Assembly: GCA_947095535.1 (NCBI GenBank)
Contig: OX352772.1
Location: forward strand, 106,007,815-106,071,814
Direction of reading: 5' to 3'
DNA from: Poecilobothrus nobilitatus
Taxonomy: Eukaryota > Arthropoda > Insecta > Diptera > Dolichopodidae
DNA length: 64,000 nucleotides
Part shown: in pieces, positions 33,596 to 42,744 of the stretch
How the letters are laid out: every line of letters starts with the position of its first letter
Position numbering within the stretch: position 1 is the first letter of the stretch
The notes under the pieces: model-generated
Told to the model about the DNA's origin: nothing
The model's database searches: none
What the model saw: the letters and a program-made list of their open reading frames with translations, nothing else
Made by a program: the position numbers and the translations under genes

Positions 33596-34157
33596 GTTTT
33601 TTTGTAAAATATAATAAAGGATTTAAAAATAAATGTTTTGTCTTTCTATTTATAAGTTTTTAAAAAATCAAAAAGGAAAATATGTATAAGGTGCCTATAA
33701 CATTGTATTATGTACATCTTAAAAGTTTAAAGTGTGTCACGTATTGAAGTCAATGTTGAAAACGCAACTTGTAAGTTGTTGAAAAGATTTATTGTTTTAG
33801 CAAAGGAATTTATGAATAAATTTAGTTTAGTTCCTGGTAGCTACAAATAATAATTCAAAGTACTTATGTGTCACGTAATTATTTAAGAAATTACATGATA
33901 ATTGACATAGTTATATTGCATTGCAATGCAATATAACTATTTACTTATGCAGTTTTTTTAATTAAATAGAATAGAATAGAAACTCCTAAGAATAAAGAAA
34001 CTATGCGTGCATTATACTTCTAAAAAAAGTAGGGGGTATTTGAAACTGCTTTCACACAGTAGGTATATAATGCTCTGAAAATTCAAAATAGTTCTTTACT
34101 TTACTTTGAAAAACGAATAAATTTAAAATCAAATCCAATTCAAAATATAAATTGAAA
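33596..34157. other. Spacer with 34-bp perfect palindrome, unit 3
   Basis: Homologous to 29029-29648. It differs by a perfect 34-bp palindrome at 33907-33940 (atagttatattgcattg then its exact complement) where the other units read gcattgcattagatataaac. The TATA-like gtaggtatataat box upstream of the small gene is retained. Confidence 0.6.
33907..33940. repeat. Perfect 34-bp palindrome
   Basis: atagttatattgcattg is followed immediately by its exact reverse complement, with no loop. The left half is ancestral (present in units 2 and 4); the right half is new and replaces about 20 bases, as produced by fold-back replication. Confidence 0.9.
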
Positions 34158-34513
34158 ATGGTAAGATATTTTTTCGATAAATATTGTTTCTGTTATCCTT
34201 ATTATTTTCAACATTATTTTTAAAAATATTGATATCCTCGCCAGAGGCAAGATGCATGAATAACGTTTATAACGTTTAAATTTTTAGATACAAAACGAGG
34301 GCAAAAAGAACTACTTTGTGAGTAAAAGGACCCGTTCGATAATGAAAAAATATCGTTTTACATGCCGGACAGATTTAGCAAAAAAGTGTCAGCAGATTCT
34401 GAATTAAACGAATTAAACAAAGTAGGCTTCTACATTAAGTTCTTGAGAAGAGACGAACTGAGATGGAACATGGAACTCTATTCGAGTTAATACCAATGAC
34501 GAGTATTGATTAA
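34158..34513 (+). pseudogene. Small intron-containing Polinton gene, unit 3
   Basis: This has the same structure as unit 2: ATG at 34158 joined to GTAAGA, with the same ~50-bp deletion that removes the acceptor and the start of exon 2. Downstream PDRFSKKVS, an extra ADSELNELNKVGFYIKF and DELRWN can be read in shifted frames to TAA 34511-34513. The deletion shared with unit 2 but not unit 4 orders the duplications. Confidence 0.5.
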
Positions 34514-35021
34514 CAAAAAAAACTGTTGAAATAAAAAAAACAGAGACCTTACTATGTAATAAAAGAAAAAAAATTAATTTTAAATTGTAAAAGTGTTTGT
34601 ATTTTATATTTCTCGAAACAAATACTTTTCAGGCTAATCCATTTAAATCTGCACTTGTTTCTGGAGGGTCAATATCCGGTCCTGAAAGTCCAGTATCAGT
34701 CCTTTAGGGTTCAGTATCAGTTATTGAGAGTTTGGTATCGGCTCTTGAGGGTCCACTATCGGTCCGTGAGTCCGGTATCGATCCTTGCTACTGCTAAAGC
34801 GTTCTGGGAGGTCTGATTAGGTGATGCCCTTTTTAAATCGTATTAGGTATAAATTAGAGGTTTATAACTTGTAATATAGTAAGGCACAAAATGAGCAACG
34901 AGACAGTAGCAGATCTACAATTTATTGTTGGAAATAATAAGCAATATTTCTTGAAATAATTTTCTCTGATGGGTCACTGATATCCATGCTTTTTATGTTT
35001 AAAGCACCTTATTCGTACGAA
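34514..35021. other. Post-gene tail of unit 3 with minisatellite
   Basis: No gene. At 34666-34790 a degenerate ~23-24-bp repeat (gtatcagtccttgagggtt-type) runs about five times. The remaining sequence is repeated at 35761-36290. The unit ends at about 35021, where gtttaaagcaccttattc meets the start of unit 4 (gctacaaataataatgg). Confidence 0.6.
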
Positions 35022-35360
35022 GCTACAAATAATAATGGTAGCTACAAATAATAATTCAAAGTACAAATGTGTCATGTAATTATTTAAGAAATTACATGAT
35101 AATTGACATAGTTCTATTGCATTGCATTAGATATAAACTAATAATTACTTAGTTTATGCAGTTTTTTAATTAATCAGAATAGAAACTCCTAAGAATAAAG
35201 AAACTATGCGTGCATTATACTTCTAAAAAAAGTAGGGGGCATTTGAAACTGCTTTCTCACAGTAGGTATATAATGCTCTGAAAATTTAAAATAGTTCTTT
35301 ACTATACTTTGAAAAACGAATAAATTTAAAATCAAATCCAATTCAAAATATAAATTGAAA
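35022..35360. other. Start of partial unit 4 and candidate promoter
   Basis: This repeats the end of the unit 3 spacer. A gtaggtatataatgctc TATA-like box near 35263-35280 lies ~90 bases before the next ATG and is conserved in all three copies of the gene. No transcription start can be confirmed from sequence. Confidence 0.4.
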
Positions 35361-35760
35361 ATGGTAAGTTATTTTCTCGATAAATATTATTTCTGTTATC
35401 CTTAGTATTTTCAACATTCTAGGTTTTCATTAATGAATTAACAGCATTAGGAAAGGGTGAACAAGAACTTTTTAAAAATATTGATATCCTCGCCATAGAC
35501 AAGATGCATGAATAACGTTTATAACGTTTACATTTTTAGATACAAAACGAGGGCAAAAAGCACTACTTTGTGAGTAAAAGGACCCGTTCGATAATGAAAA
35601 AATATCGTTTTACATGTCCGACAGATTTAGCAAAAAAGCGTCAACAGATTTTAATTCAGAATTAAACAAAGTAGGCTTCTATATTAAGTTATTGGGAAGA
35701 GACGAACCGAGATGAAACATGGCTCTATTCGAGTTAATACCAATAACAAGTATTGATTAA
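35361..35760 (+). pseudogene. Small intron-containing Polinton gene, unit 4 (best 5' end)
   Basis: ATG 35361-35363 is followed by GTAAGT (donor at 35364). A tcaacattctag acceptor ends at 35422, giving a 59-bp intron. Splicing joins the lone Met codon in frame to VFINELTALGKGEQELFKNI. A stop appears after DKMHE and further frameshifts follow, with PTDLAKK/FSKK and YIK remnants up to TAA 35758-35760. The copy shows the ancestral exon 2 start that units 2 and 3 lost. Function unknown; always downstream of PolB1 here. Confidence 0.55.
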
Positions 35761-36342
35761 CAAAAACAACTGTTGAAATAAAAAAAACAAAGACCTTACT
35801 ATGTAATAAAAGAAAAAAAATTAATTTTAAATTGTAAAATTGTTTGTATTTTATATTTCTCGAAACAAATACTTTTCAGGCTAATCCATTTAAATCTGCA
35901 CTTGTTTCTGGAGGGCCGATATCCGATCCGAAGGTCCAGTATCAGTCCTTGAGGGTTTGGTCCAGTATCAGTCCTTCAGGGTTTAGTATCAGTTATTGAG
36001 GGTTTGGTATCGGTTCTTGAGGGTCCACTATCGGTCCTTGAATCCAGTATCGATCCTTGCTACTGCTAAAGCGTTCTGGGAGGTCTGATTAGGTGATGCC
36101 CTTTTTAAATCGTATTAGGTATAAATTAGAGGTTTATAACTTGTAATATAGTAAGGCACAAAAAGAGCAGCAAGACAGTAGCAGATCTGCAATTTATTGT
36201 TGCAAATAATAAGCAATATTTCTTGAAATAATTTTCTCTGATGGGTCACTGATATCCATGCTTTTTATGTTTAAAGCACCTTATTCTTTCGAAGAGTAAA
36301 ATAGTGATGTTAAACAGCAAAATAAATTCAATAAAATGCAAA
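35761..36342. other. Post-gene tail of unit 4 with minisatellite
   Basis: Repeats 34514-35021, with the minisatellite at about 35917-36058 expanded by one or two units (gtccagtatcagtccttgagg occurs twice in a row). The tandem series ends at about 36290 (cttattctttcgaa), after which unique sequence begins. Confidence 0.6.
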
Positions 36343-36620
36343 TAAATGGTCTTGACTGGGATAATGGATTTATGGAATATTCAGCTATTAGAAATATCTT
36401 AAAGGAACATTTAAATTCGATGTCGTTTATGTAATGGGGTACCAGAAAAAGGCATTTTTAAATAAATTTGTTTCGAGTTCAATAGAAGTTATCAATTTAG
36501 ATAAGGACATTCCATCTCTTTAGAAACTAAGGAATTTCACCACCATTTGCCCTCACCATCACATTACGAAAAATTTACAAAGATGTGCTGTAAAAAATTA
36601 TATGAATTTATATATATGTA
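36343..36620 (+). pseudogene. Exonuclease-like Polinton gene fragment (copy A)
   Basis: Frames give NGLDWDNGFMEYSAIRNILK, then VYVMGYQKKAFLNKF, IEVINLDKDIPSL and RCAVKN. They match NGLKWNNSLIEY, IYVKGEQKKHFLEKY and VKIEDLSRDLPTL in the better copy at 42745-43181. The strand is that of PolB1, opposite to the capsid genes, as expected for a replication-side gene. The N-terminal part is missing and there are at least three frame breaks. Confidence 0.6.
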
Positions 36621-36735
36621 TTTAATATATTTTTTCTGACAAAAATATAGGTATTTCATAATTATTGCTATTCTTTATTCTTTGCTATATATAATAATAT
36701 TATATATAATATTATTATATATAATTTATTCTTTG

Positions 36736-37153
36736 CTATATATCTCTCAATATATTTGAATACATATTCTCGTGTATCTAGTTCAGCTCCATTGTTATAT
36801 GACATCACTGTTTGTATAATGTCTAGCATGAGGCAAAAACGAGTGTACTCATCTAGCTACAATGTAAGTTTTTTAGTGCGCTCTGCATGATTAAATTTTA
36901 GCGAAAATTCTTTTGAATTTAATTTTGGTTCACTGTTTTTAAAATCGTGATAAAATGCACACCACTCCAAATAATTAATTTCGCTTATGACTTTGTTTTG
37001 TCGTTGTAAAATGATTGACTCAGCAAATTTTCCAATATTAAATCCAATTTAAATTTTTATGGTTTGTTTTATATCCAAAATATATAAATATAGGTTCTGC
37101 GCTGGCTGACCTTTTTGTGTTTCAAATACTTCTGAATTTGTTGATTGCTCCAT
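36736..37153 (-). pseudogene. Conserved Polinton gene of unknown function (copy A)
   Basis: On minus, ATG at 37153 (MEQSTNSEVFETQKGQ) opens a 139-codon frame with two stops. Readable parts include IGKFAESIILQRQNKVISEI, YLEWCAFYHDF, LDEYTRFCLMLDIIQTVMSY and TREYVFKYIERYI. The last two match the gene at 10567-10872. In both remnants the gene lies directly downstream of the protease and faces the exonuclease-like gene. No known motif; mostly helical, charged. Confidence 0.6.
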
Positions 37154-37238
37154 CTATCCATCGATTTTGTTTTAACTGATGAATTTTATTTTAGAATTTT
37201 GTATTTATAGTTTTTCTCTCACATTTTTTAAAATTTTT

Positions 37239-37625
37239 TCAAAATATTCTTTGTATTTTTGTATCGTTTTTAAGTGGGATTGTGTCGAATAAATTAAGAA
37301 AATATTTTATGCTTTTACGGGAACTTCGCATCCATAGATATACACAACAATAATGTCCGCAAACAGATGTTAAATTACTTTGTAAACGCTTATTGTTGAA
37401 GGCAAAACATATAGATTGATTTTGTAGAAATTTTATAATCTTATTAAATATTGCAAATATTGCTAACCAATGTGTTCCCTTTTCATTAGAAGTATCAGTA
37501 TTTACCACCAAAATACTAGGTATTGAAACTTGTTTTGGCAATTGATCAAGAGCATAAACGCCTCTAAATATTTTATGTGTTAAGTTATTACATTTTAGCA
37601 CCTTCGTTATCAGAAGTGTATTCAT
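37239..37625 (-). pseudogene. Polinton adenovirus-like cysteine protease (copy A)
   Basis: A 128-codon open frame from ATG (MNTLLITKVL) with IFRGVYALDQLP, ILVVNTDTSNEKGTHWLAIF (catalytic His), NNKRLQS and SVCGHYCCVYLWMR (catalytic Cys). The segment that should carry the catalytic acidic residue (FDSYG in copy C) is missing between LAIF and NNKRLQS, so the enzyme is probably dead although the frame is open. Adenain-like proteases of this type cleave capsid precursors. Confidence 0.82.
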
Positions 37626-37878
37626 TTTCTTGTAAACGGGAAATATCGATTAGTCGAGTATTTCCTCGTACAAATGTTGTTAAAAATTCTGCTTTAAGTT
37701 TTCCATTTGTTAAGACTATATCGGATTTTTCAAGAGTAATTTTCAATGTCTGCTCTTTTTAAATCTCTGACAGGAAATTTATACTTTAATTCTTTCAATA
37801 GTTTTACATTTTTGTTTTATACCGTCAGTAGAGCACATGCCATTTTCAAATGAATAAAAAGGTCCATTAAATTTCCAT
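37591..37878 (-). pseudogene. Short Polinton gene between capsid and protease (copy A)
   Basis: Pieces on minus read GPFYSFENGMCSTDGIKQKC, then YKFPVRDLKRADIENYS and SDIVLTNGKLKAEFL. The first two match KDICLVGIKEPCKKFVKEFT and FKFPTKEIINFENFS in the intact-looking frame 51821-52222. Position between capsid and protease is the same in all three remnants. It overlaps the protease start. Function unknown. Confidence 0.5.
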
Positions 37879-39049
37879 TTATATGTTTACGTATACTTTA
37901 CGATTTTTATCAATTTCGATATTCGCATCGAATTCTCCAAATACAATGCATGTCAATGTTGAAGTTAATGGGACACTAAGTCTTGCTTCAATTTTTACTA
38001 CTCCCTGGTTTAATAAACTATGACATGTATCTGTTCCCGTATCTTTTACCATTTATCATCCCGTATTTTATTACCATAAAATTTTCATTATTAACCATAC
38101 AAAATAAAGGAAGCTTTTGGTATTTGCCTTATAAATATATTATCCAATGATATGTTGGAAGTGTTAGCTGGAATGTTTTGATTTCACTTCTCGTATAAAA
38201 ATATTTCGCGTTAGCCTTTTCCAGTACAATATTGTGTGCTATCAATATGGTAGGATTAATTGTTAAATGTTTCATGTATAATGTAGCTTCGAGAATTTTT
38301 AAATAACTTTCATCGATATCGTTAAAGAAAATATAAAAATCTTGTTTTTCTAATGCTAAAGAAATTCGAATGTCAACATTATTTAAAAGTAATTTGTAGG
38401 TATTGAAGAAATCTACATGTAATTTTCCCATTAATTCTACTATTGCAGAATTGTTGTATGATTTTTGTCTTGATTTAGAACCAGAATTGTTAGAATCATT
38501 TACATTTGGTTTATCCAATTCCCAACCAGATGCTTCCAGATGTGTTTGACTGGAATCTGTACCATAATTTAATAAAGTAGTTATATATGCTTTATAATGG
38601 TATAAGGAAAATGAAGGAGTGATGTTTTTTCTGTTTAGAGTTACATTACATTGTTTAATTAAAGAGTGTAATAAATTATTTACAACATTGGGCTGCGGAG
38701 CTGCCTTTGCTTCAGTTCCGGTTTCTATTTGATCGCTTACCCTCCAAACTGATCCATCTTTTTTTAATATTTGAACTTTAAAATTCATATAGGTACTGGA
38801 TAAATCTCGATATGTATCTCCATTTCCAAGCGAAACAAATTCAATGGGTGACGGCGATGCCTCTAAAGAAGATAAAGGATTGGATGATACCCCTTCTGAA
38901 CGCAAAGTAGTTGTTTGAACAGGTAATGACGCAAAAAGATCAAGTTCATCGGAGATTTTACTTTGCTTTCTTCGTCGCTTTTTCGACTTCAAATGTGTCT
39001 TTTTAGAAATTGCTCGTCTTTTTATAGCTGTTTGTCTTCCACCATACAT
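37879..39049 (-). pseudogene. Polinton major capsid protein (copy A)
   Basis: A 306-codon frame from 39049 starts with a very basic segment (TAIKRRAISKKTHLKSKKRR). It continues with SPIEFVSLGNGDTYRDLSST, HSLIKQCNVTLNRKNITPSF, YHYKAYITTLLNYGTDSSQT, LHVDFFNTYKLLLNNVDIRI and TLYMKHLTINPTILIAHN. It ends prematurely at 38129. After a deletion the C-terminal block (LLNQGVVKIEARLSVPLTST, DKNRKVYVNI) is found at 38040-37879. The basic head may be nuclear-localising or DNA-binding, possibly a fused core protein. This is the most complete capsid N-terminus in the window. Confidence 0.75.
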
Positions 39050-39067
39050 CGAATGAAGTTGGTTAAC

Positions 39068-39364
39068 TAATGATTTCCGTAAATTTTTTATGCCGCCTTT
39101 GCTTTGCCTTTGCTTTGATTGATTACAGCTTCTTTTATGTTTGCACCAGATGCATATTATTAAAAATATTTTTACTTGTGTTTACAGCCGCTTTTTTAAT
39201 TAAGTCCCAACCTGATGTAAAACTGGCTTTAAGTAACGAATTAAACTTCCGAATATATTTCCACGACCTTTTCGTATAGTTGGATAAAATTGTAATAAAG
39301 GTCCAATATCGTTGATTCCTCGTCCTACTTGAGAGGAATGAAATCTCACGTAAGCTCTTTCCAT
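39068..39364 (-). pseudogene. Small glycine/basic virion core-type protein (copy A)
   Basis: ATG at 39364 gives MERAYVRFHSSQVGRGINDI, GPLLQFYPTIRKGRGNIFGS and LIRYLKPVLHQ, then shifts frame to IKKAA and INQSKAKAKAA. The block VGRGINDIGPLL matches SGRGLDDIGPLLL at 50525. In Polintons a small basic glycine-rich protein with this pattern precedes the capsid gene; a core or scaffold role is inferred. Confidence 0.55.
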
Positions 39365-39416
39365 CTTTGATAGGATATCACATTTTAGTAGTAGTATTTA
39401 TATTGTTTTTGGGCAA

Positions 39417-40015
39417 TCAATAATTTTTAAAATGTAGTACAATTTTTGTTGGATAGTAGCTGGAAACAAAATTTATTCCATCACCGTATTGGTTGCAAAT
39501 TTCAATCGCTATCGTTTCAAAACAATTTTTTTCTATAGGTATGTAATGGACATTTTCAAATTCAATATTTGTAGGTATTCTACAATTTTCTATGTTGATA
39601 TCTCTCAACGCCCGCACTTTGAAAAATGTTTTGCGTTACTAATATAATAGACAAATTACGGATTAAATCATCTAAAACAATTAACGTAGGTTTATTTTCA
39701 TTTTCACTAAGCTCTTCCGAAATGCCGTTAAAAAATCTATATCAGGGAAATCTATATTTCTTGGAACAGCAGAAATTTCTGAGTTACACCATTTTATTTT
39801 TTCAATTTTGGTATGTATGAATCTAGTAATATTTTCTTAAATCAAAGTGATTAAAGTGATCAAGGTAATTTATTTTCGAATGAAGCTAAAGTGTTGTCTG
39901 GAAATAATTTTAGATTATCATTAGTAAACAATGTTACATAAAAGTCACCTTGACTATCGATCTTTGTTAACTTCTTCCAAAACATAAAATGTTGTACTAT
40001 TTATATGTTATCCAT
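39417..40015 (-). pseudogene. Penton-like minor capsid protein (copy A), interrupted
   Basis: From ATG 40015 (MDNI, stop) the frame gives GDFYVTLFTNDNLKLFPDNT and LASFENKLP, matching DEFYVTLLIDSSMNYYTEDS of the copy at 44384. It then breaks. The C-terminal 66 codons (39617-39417, ending SSYYPTKIVLHFKNY) match IPTKIVLHFKKV at 45299. Between them lies a fragment of the ATPase gene (39618-39836). The penton identity is inferred from position and family knowledge. Confidence 0.6.
39618..39836 (-). pseudogene. ATPase gene fragment lodged in the penton-like gene
   Basis: The sequence from gaaaaatgttttgcgtta to ttacaccattttattttttc matches 40995-41240 of the ATPase gene at about 90%, in the same orientation. 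A ~45-bp internal deletion and a 20-bp duplication (aaaaatctatatcagggaaatctatat) are present. It carries the Walker B region (PTLIVLDDLI). It replaces the middle of the penton-like gene. Confidence 0.8.
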
Positions 40016-40360
40016 TCCGGTGTTGATGAAGTTCTTAATTTTGGACTTCTTAGTAAAGGTGTTAGTTTTCGTTTTTTTTGTTTCAGGAAACTGTAATAGT
40101 ATAGTGGAGGAAATTGCACTATCAGCCGATCTTAGTGTTTTTTTCTTTTCAGGAGATGGCACAGCAACGGTAATTACATCACCACTTGATGTTTCAAACA
40201 TTCGATAGTCAGAGCTTAGAGATAGTCTTTCGACTAATCTTTCATCTTTCAACATTTCAATTTGAGCTAATTTTTTAAATGTATTTTCTTCATCCGAATC
40301 ATAATGTATTAAATCGATATCCATACTTGAATGTTCCTTTTTAGGATCATATTCCAACAC
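40001..40360 (-). pseudogene. Acidic/basic Polinton protein upstream of penton-like gene (copy A)
   Basis: A 119-codon frame: acidic N-terminal part (YDPKKEHSSMDIDLIHYDSD), then FETSSGDVITVAVPSPEKKK and a lysine-rich end that runs into the MDNI start of the penton-like gene. It matches FETDTEDIITVPLDSPSPPT at 44154-44402. No domain recognised; likely disordered. The 5' part of the gene (homologous to 43749-44100) is missing here. Confidence 0.5.
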
Positions 40361-40394
40361 ATTATCAGTAACTAATGATTCAAAATCTATCTGT

Positions 40395-40640
40395 GCTGAT
40401 TAATTTTCCTATTACACCAGATAACATAGTACCAATTAATGTAGGTAAAACTTATCTATGTTGAATTAACATTTTTCTTTAAGCTTTTATACCTCTTTGT
40501 GGACACGCTAAGAGTCTCAATTGTTTTTTTAGTTTTGTTTTTTGTGATGGTTATATTTTATTGTTTCCGTTTGACACATTAATTGCAATTTCAACAATAG
40601 TTTTTATTATATCATCATCACAATATTTTAGAATATTTTT
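40395..40640 (-). pseudogene. Small hydrophobic-tail virion protein (copy A)
   Basis: Shifted frames on minus give ILKYCDDDIIKTIVEIAINV, LKKQLRLLACPQRGIKALKK and a hydrophobic tail TLIGTMLSGVIGKLIS. They correspond to YKKELRSLICRKKSINSKRK and GFLPTLLGAVLSGIIGNFI at 43492-43752. Basic helix plus hydrophobic GFLP-type tail is a recurrent Polinton gene next to the ATPase; some authors compare it to adenovirus core or membrane-active peptides. Broken by frameshifts. Confidence 0.5.
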
Positions 40641-41335
40641 ACGAAAATTCTTGTTGCTGCATTTTTCTAGCACATGTAACATATATCGGTTTTTCTTCAA
40701 CCGTTTCATATGTTAAGCAATTGTCTAATCTTTGGTAGCACAAAAACAAACGCAATATTCCTCTGTCTGAGAATATGTTGGTTCTAATTCGAAACAAATT
40801 GTTGTCTTGTGTTAAATCTATTACAATATAACCATGTGGACTTGATGTTGATTCATTATATACTCCCAGGAAGCCTTTTATATTTTCCGGATATAGTTGT
40901 CTAGCTAGAGGAAAAATCTCTGATATATCTCGAGGGTTTTTAAAAAGTACCAAATATTTATAATTTAATGAAATATCTCGTGAGAATTTCCCCTGATGAA
41001 AAATGTTTTGCGTTAATAATATAATAAAATTACGATGGTGCGAACTTTTAGTAAAAAGTTCACATACTTGTTTGTTTGCTGAATCTAATATTAAATCATC
41101 TAAAACAATTAACGTAGGTTTATTTTCATTTTCACTAAGCTCTTCCGGAATGGCGGTAAAAAAATCTATATTTCTTGGAACCGCAGATATTTCTGGGTTA
41201 CACCATTTCATTTTTTCAATTTTGGTTTTATATCAATCTAGTAATATTTTTGATTAAGTTGCATACAAATGTTGTTTTTCCACATCCAGATGGTCCCGCT
41301 ACCATCATCGTAAATGGATGATTGAAATATATCAT
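40639..41335 (-). pseudogene. Polinton packaging ATPase (copy A)
   Basis: ATG 41335 gives FNHPFTMMVAGPSGCGKTTF, an intact Walker A, then VCNLIKN. After a frameshift near 41225 the 190-codon frame continues: MKWCNPEISAVPRN, PTLIVLDDLI (Walker B, DD), LLTQNIFHQGKFSRDISLNY (sensor region), LVLFKNPRDISEI and IVIDLTQDNNLFRIRTNIF. This is the FtsK/HerA-type genome-packaging ATPase. Only one frame break separates it from a near-complete gene, the best of the three copies here. Confidence 0.88.
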
Positions 41336-42744
41336 TATCGGTTCATGTTTTAAAAATGATTAAGAGGTAAAATAGTTTCGTCTTGAAATATATATAAGGA
41401 GCAAAAGTGTATTATAGCTTATTCTCAGTTTAAAAAATGAAGGTGAAAATGTATAATTTATTCTCATTTTAAAAGATGGAGGTGAAAGAAGTGGAAGAGT
41501 TTTTAAAATCATTTTCCTCTGTGTTATTAAATGAGCATAAGCAACGTATTTCTCACATGTATAAAACATTAAACAATTTTCAACAACAATTTTCAAATTT
41601 ACATTAATAAAAGGAACTCATTTCGGTCTTTCTCCTTGGGCTTACGAAAACTCGTCAGTAGATAGGTAGGCACTTGGGCCAGACAGGTCAGTAGGTCAAG
41701 GTCACCCGGAAGTAGGTCAAACCGTAATTAGGTCAGACAGGAAGTAGGTTAATGTCATAAAAATAGGTCAGACGGTCTAGTCTAGTTGTTTATAAAGATT
41801 GTATACTTGTTTTAAGTAATAGGTAAACATGGAAATAGTGAGAAAAAATTCCTTTTTATTTTTGCTTGCAATTTTGAAATGTTTTTGCTTACATTTTTGA
41901 TATGTTTGCATTTATTTCTTGTTTTCTTTTTCTTTCGTTTTTAGTTTTTATGACAAGTAGAAGAGGAAGGCAAAACCATTAATTAATTGTTATGTAAGAA
42001 TGTTGAAAAAAAATATGAATAAAAAGAAAAAAAACAAAAGCAGGAAATCAAAAAAATATCTAACGTGGTACATGTTTACTTATTGATGTATACTTGGCTT
42101 AAGAAATAGACGCATATGAAAGTAGAAAGAAAAAATGGTTGATAAATGTAAAAAGAAAAAAAACAAAAAAGTTTATACAATTAAACAACAATACAACAAT
42201 TTTAAAAGGTACAATGCATCTTTAAAATTTATAAAGAAAAAGTGGAAACCTGTTTTTCTGTCTACATAATGATCAAACCATTTGAAAAAGAACCAATAGT
42301 TTTTTTTTAAAGAAGAGAATTAATAATTATTGTCACTTTGTCGTGTAAGATATTTTTTGTTAGTAAGAATGTTGAAAAAATTAAAGTTATGGAAATACTT
42401 AACGATTAACATGTTGCTTAGGTTCATTGTATGTTGCATAATCTGCAAAGAATAAAAAAAGAAAACAAAATCCAGGTCATCAGGATAATTGCATTTGGTA
42501 CATAAAAAACAAGAATATAAAAATAAAACAGATTTATTTACATGTTCAAAAAATTTTTATTTAACTAGTAATATTTTACAATTTTATAGAAATCTGAGTT
42601 GAAAAATTTTTTACGATGATCATGTTAAGATTGCAGAAATAGTGAAATCCAATTTTTCTATACGTCTGTCTGCATATAAATTTGAAAAACTTTAATTTAA
42701 TATTTTTTCTTTTAAGATATGCATATAGACATTAAAACAATTTT
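41336..42744. other. Gene-free region between divergent Polinton copies
   Basis: No coding gene is supported. It contains a ~30-bp direct repeat (ttattctcagtttaaaaaatg / ttattctcattttaaaagatg, 41414-41478). The 41685-41770 cluster of AGGTCA hexamers follows, then about 900 bases of A/T-rich DNA with lysine-coding A runs. It separates the minus-strand ATPase of remnant A from the exonuclease-like and ATPase genes of remnant B, so it may hold the fused ends of two elements; no terminal inverted repeat could be recognised. Confidence 0.45.
41685..41770 (+). promoter_or_regulatory. Cluster of AGGTCA nuclear-receptor-type half-sites
   Basis: AGGTCA occurs at 41685, 41693, 41699, 41714, 41730 and 41765, with a near match AGGTTA at 41746. 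The first three form a two-base-spaced pair followed by an abutting repeat, and tcaaggtca at 41696-41704 matches the extended FTZ-F1-type site. Two ~34-bp units (ggaagtaggt...ataggtcaga) underlie part of it, so it may be a decayed minisatellite. Regulatory function is not shown. Confidence 0.4.

Noticed and set aside
36655..36735. Possible replication origin or hairpin in the TATAATATTA block
   Set aside because: Simple AT microsatellite with imperfect palindromes; nothing beyond composition supports a function.
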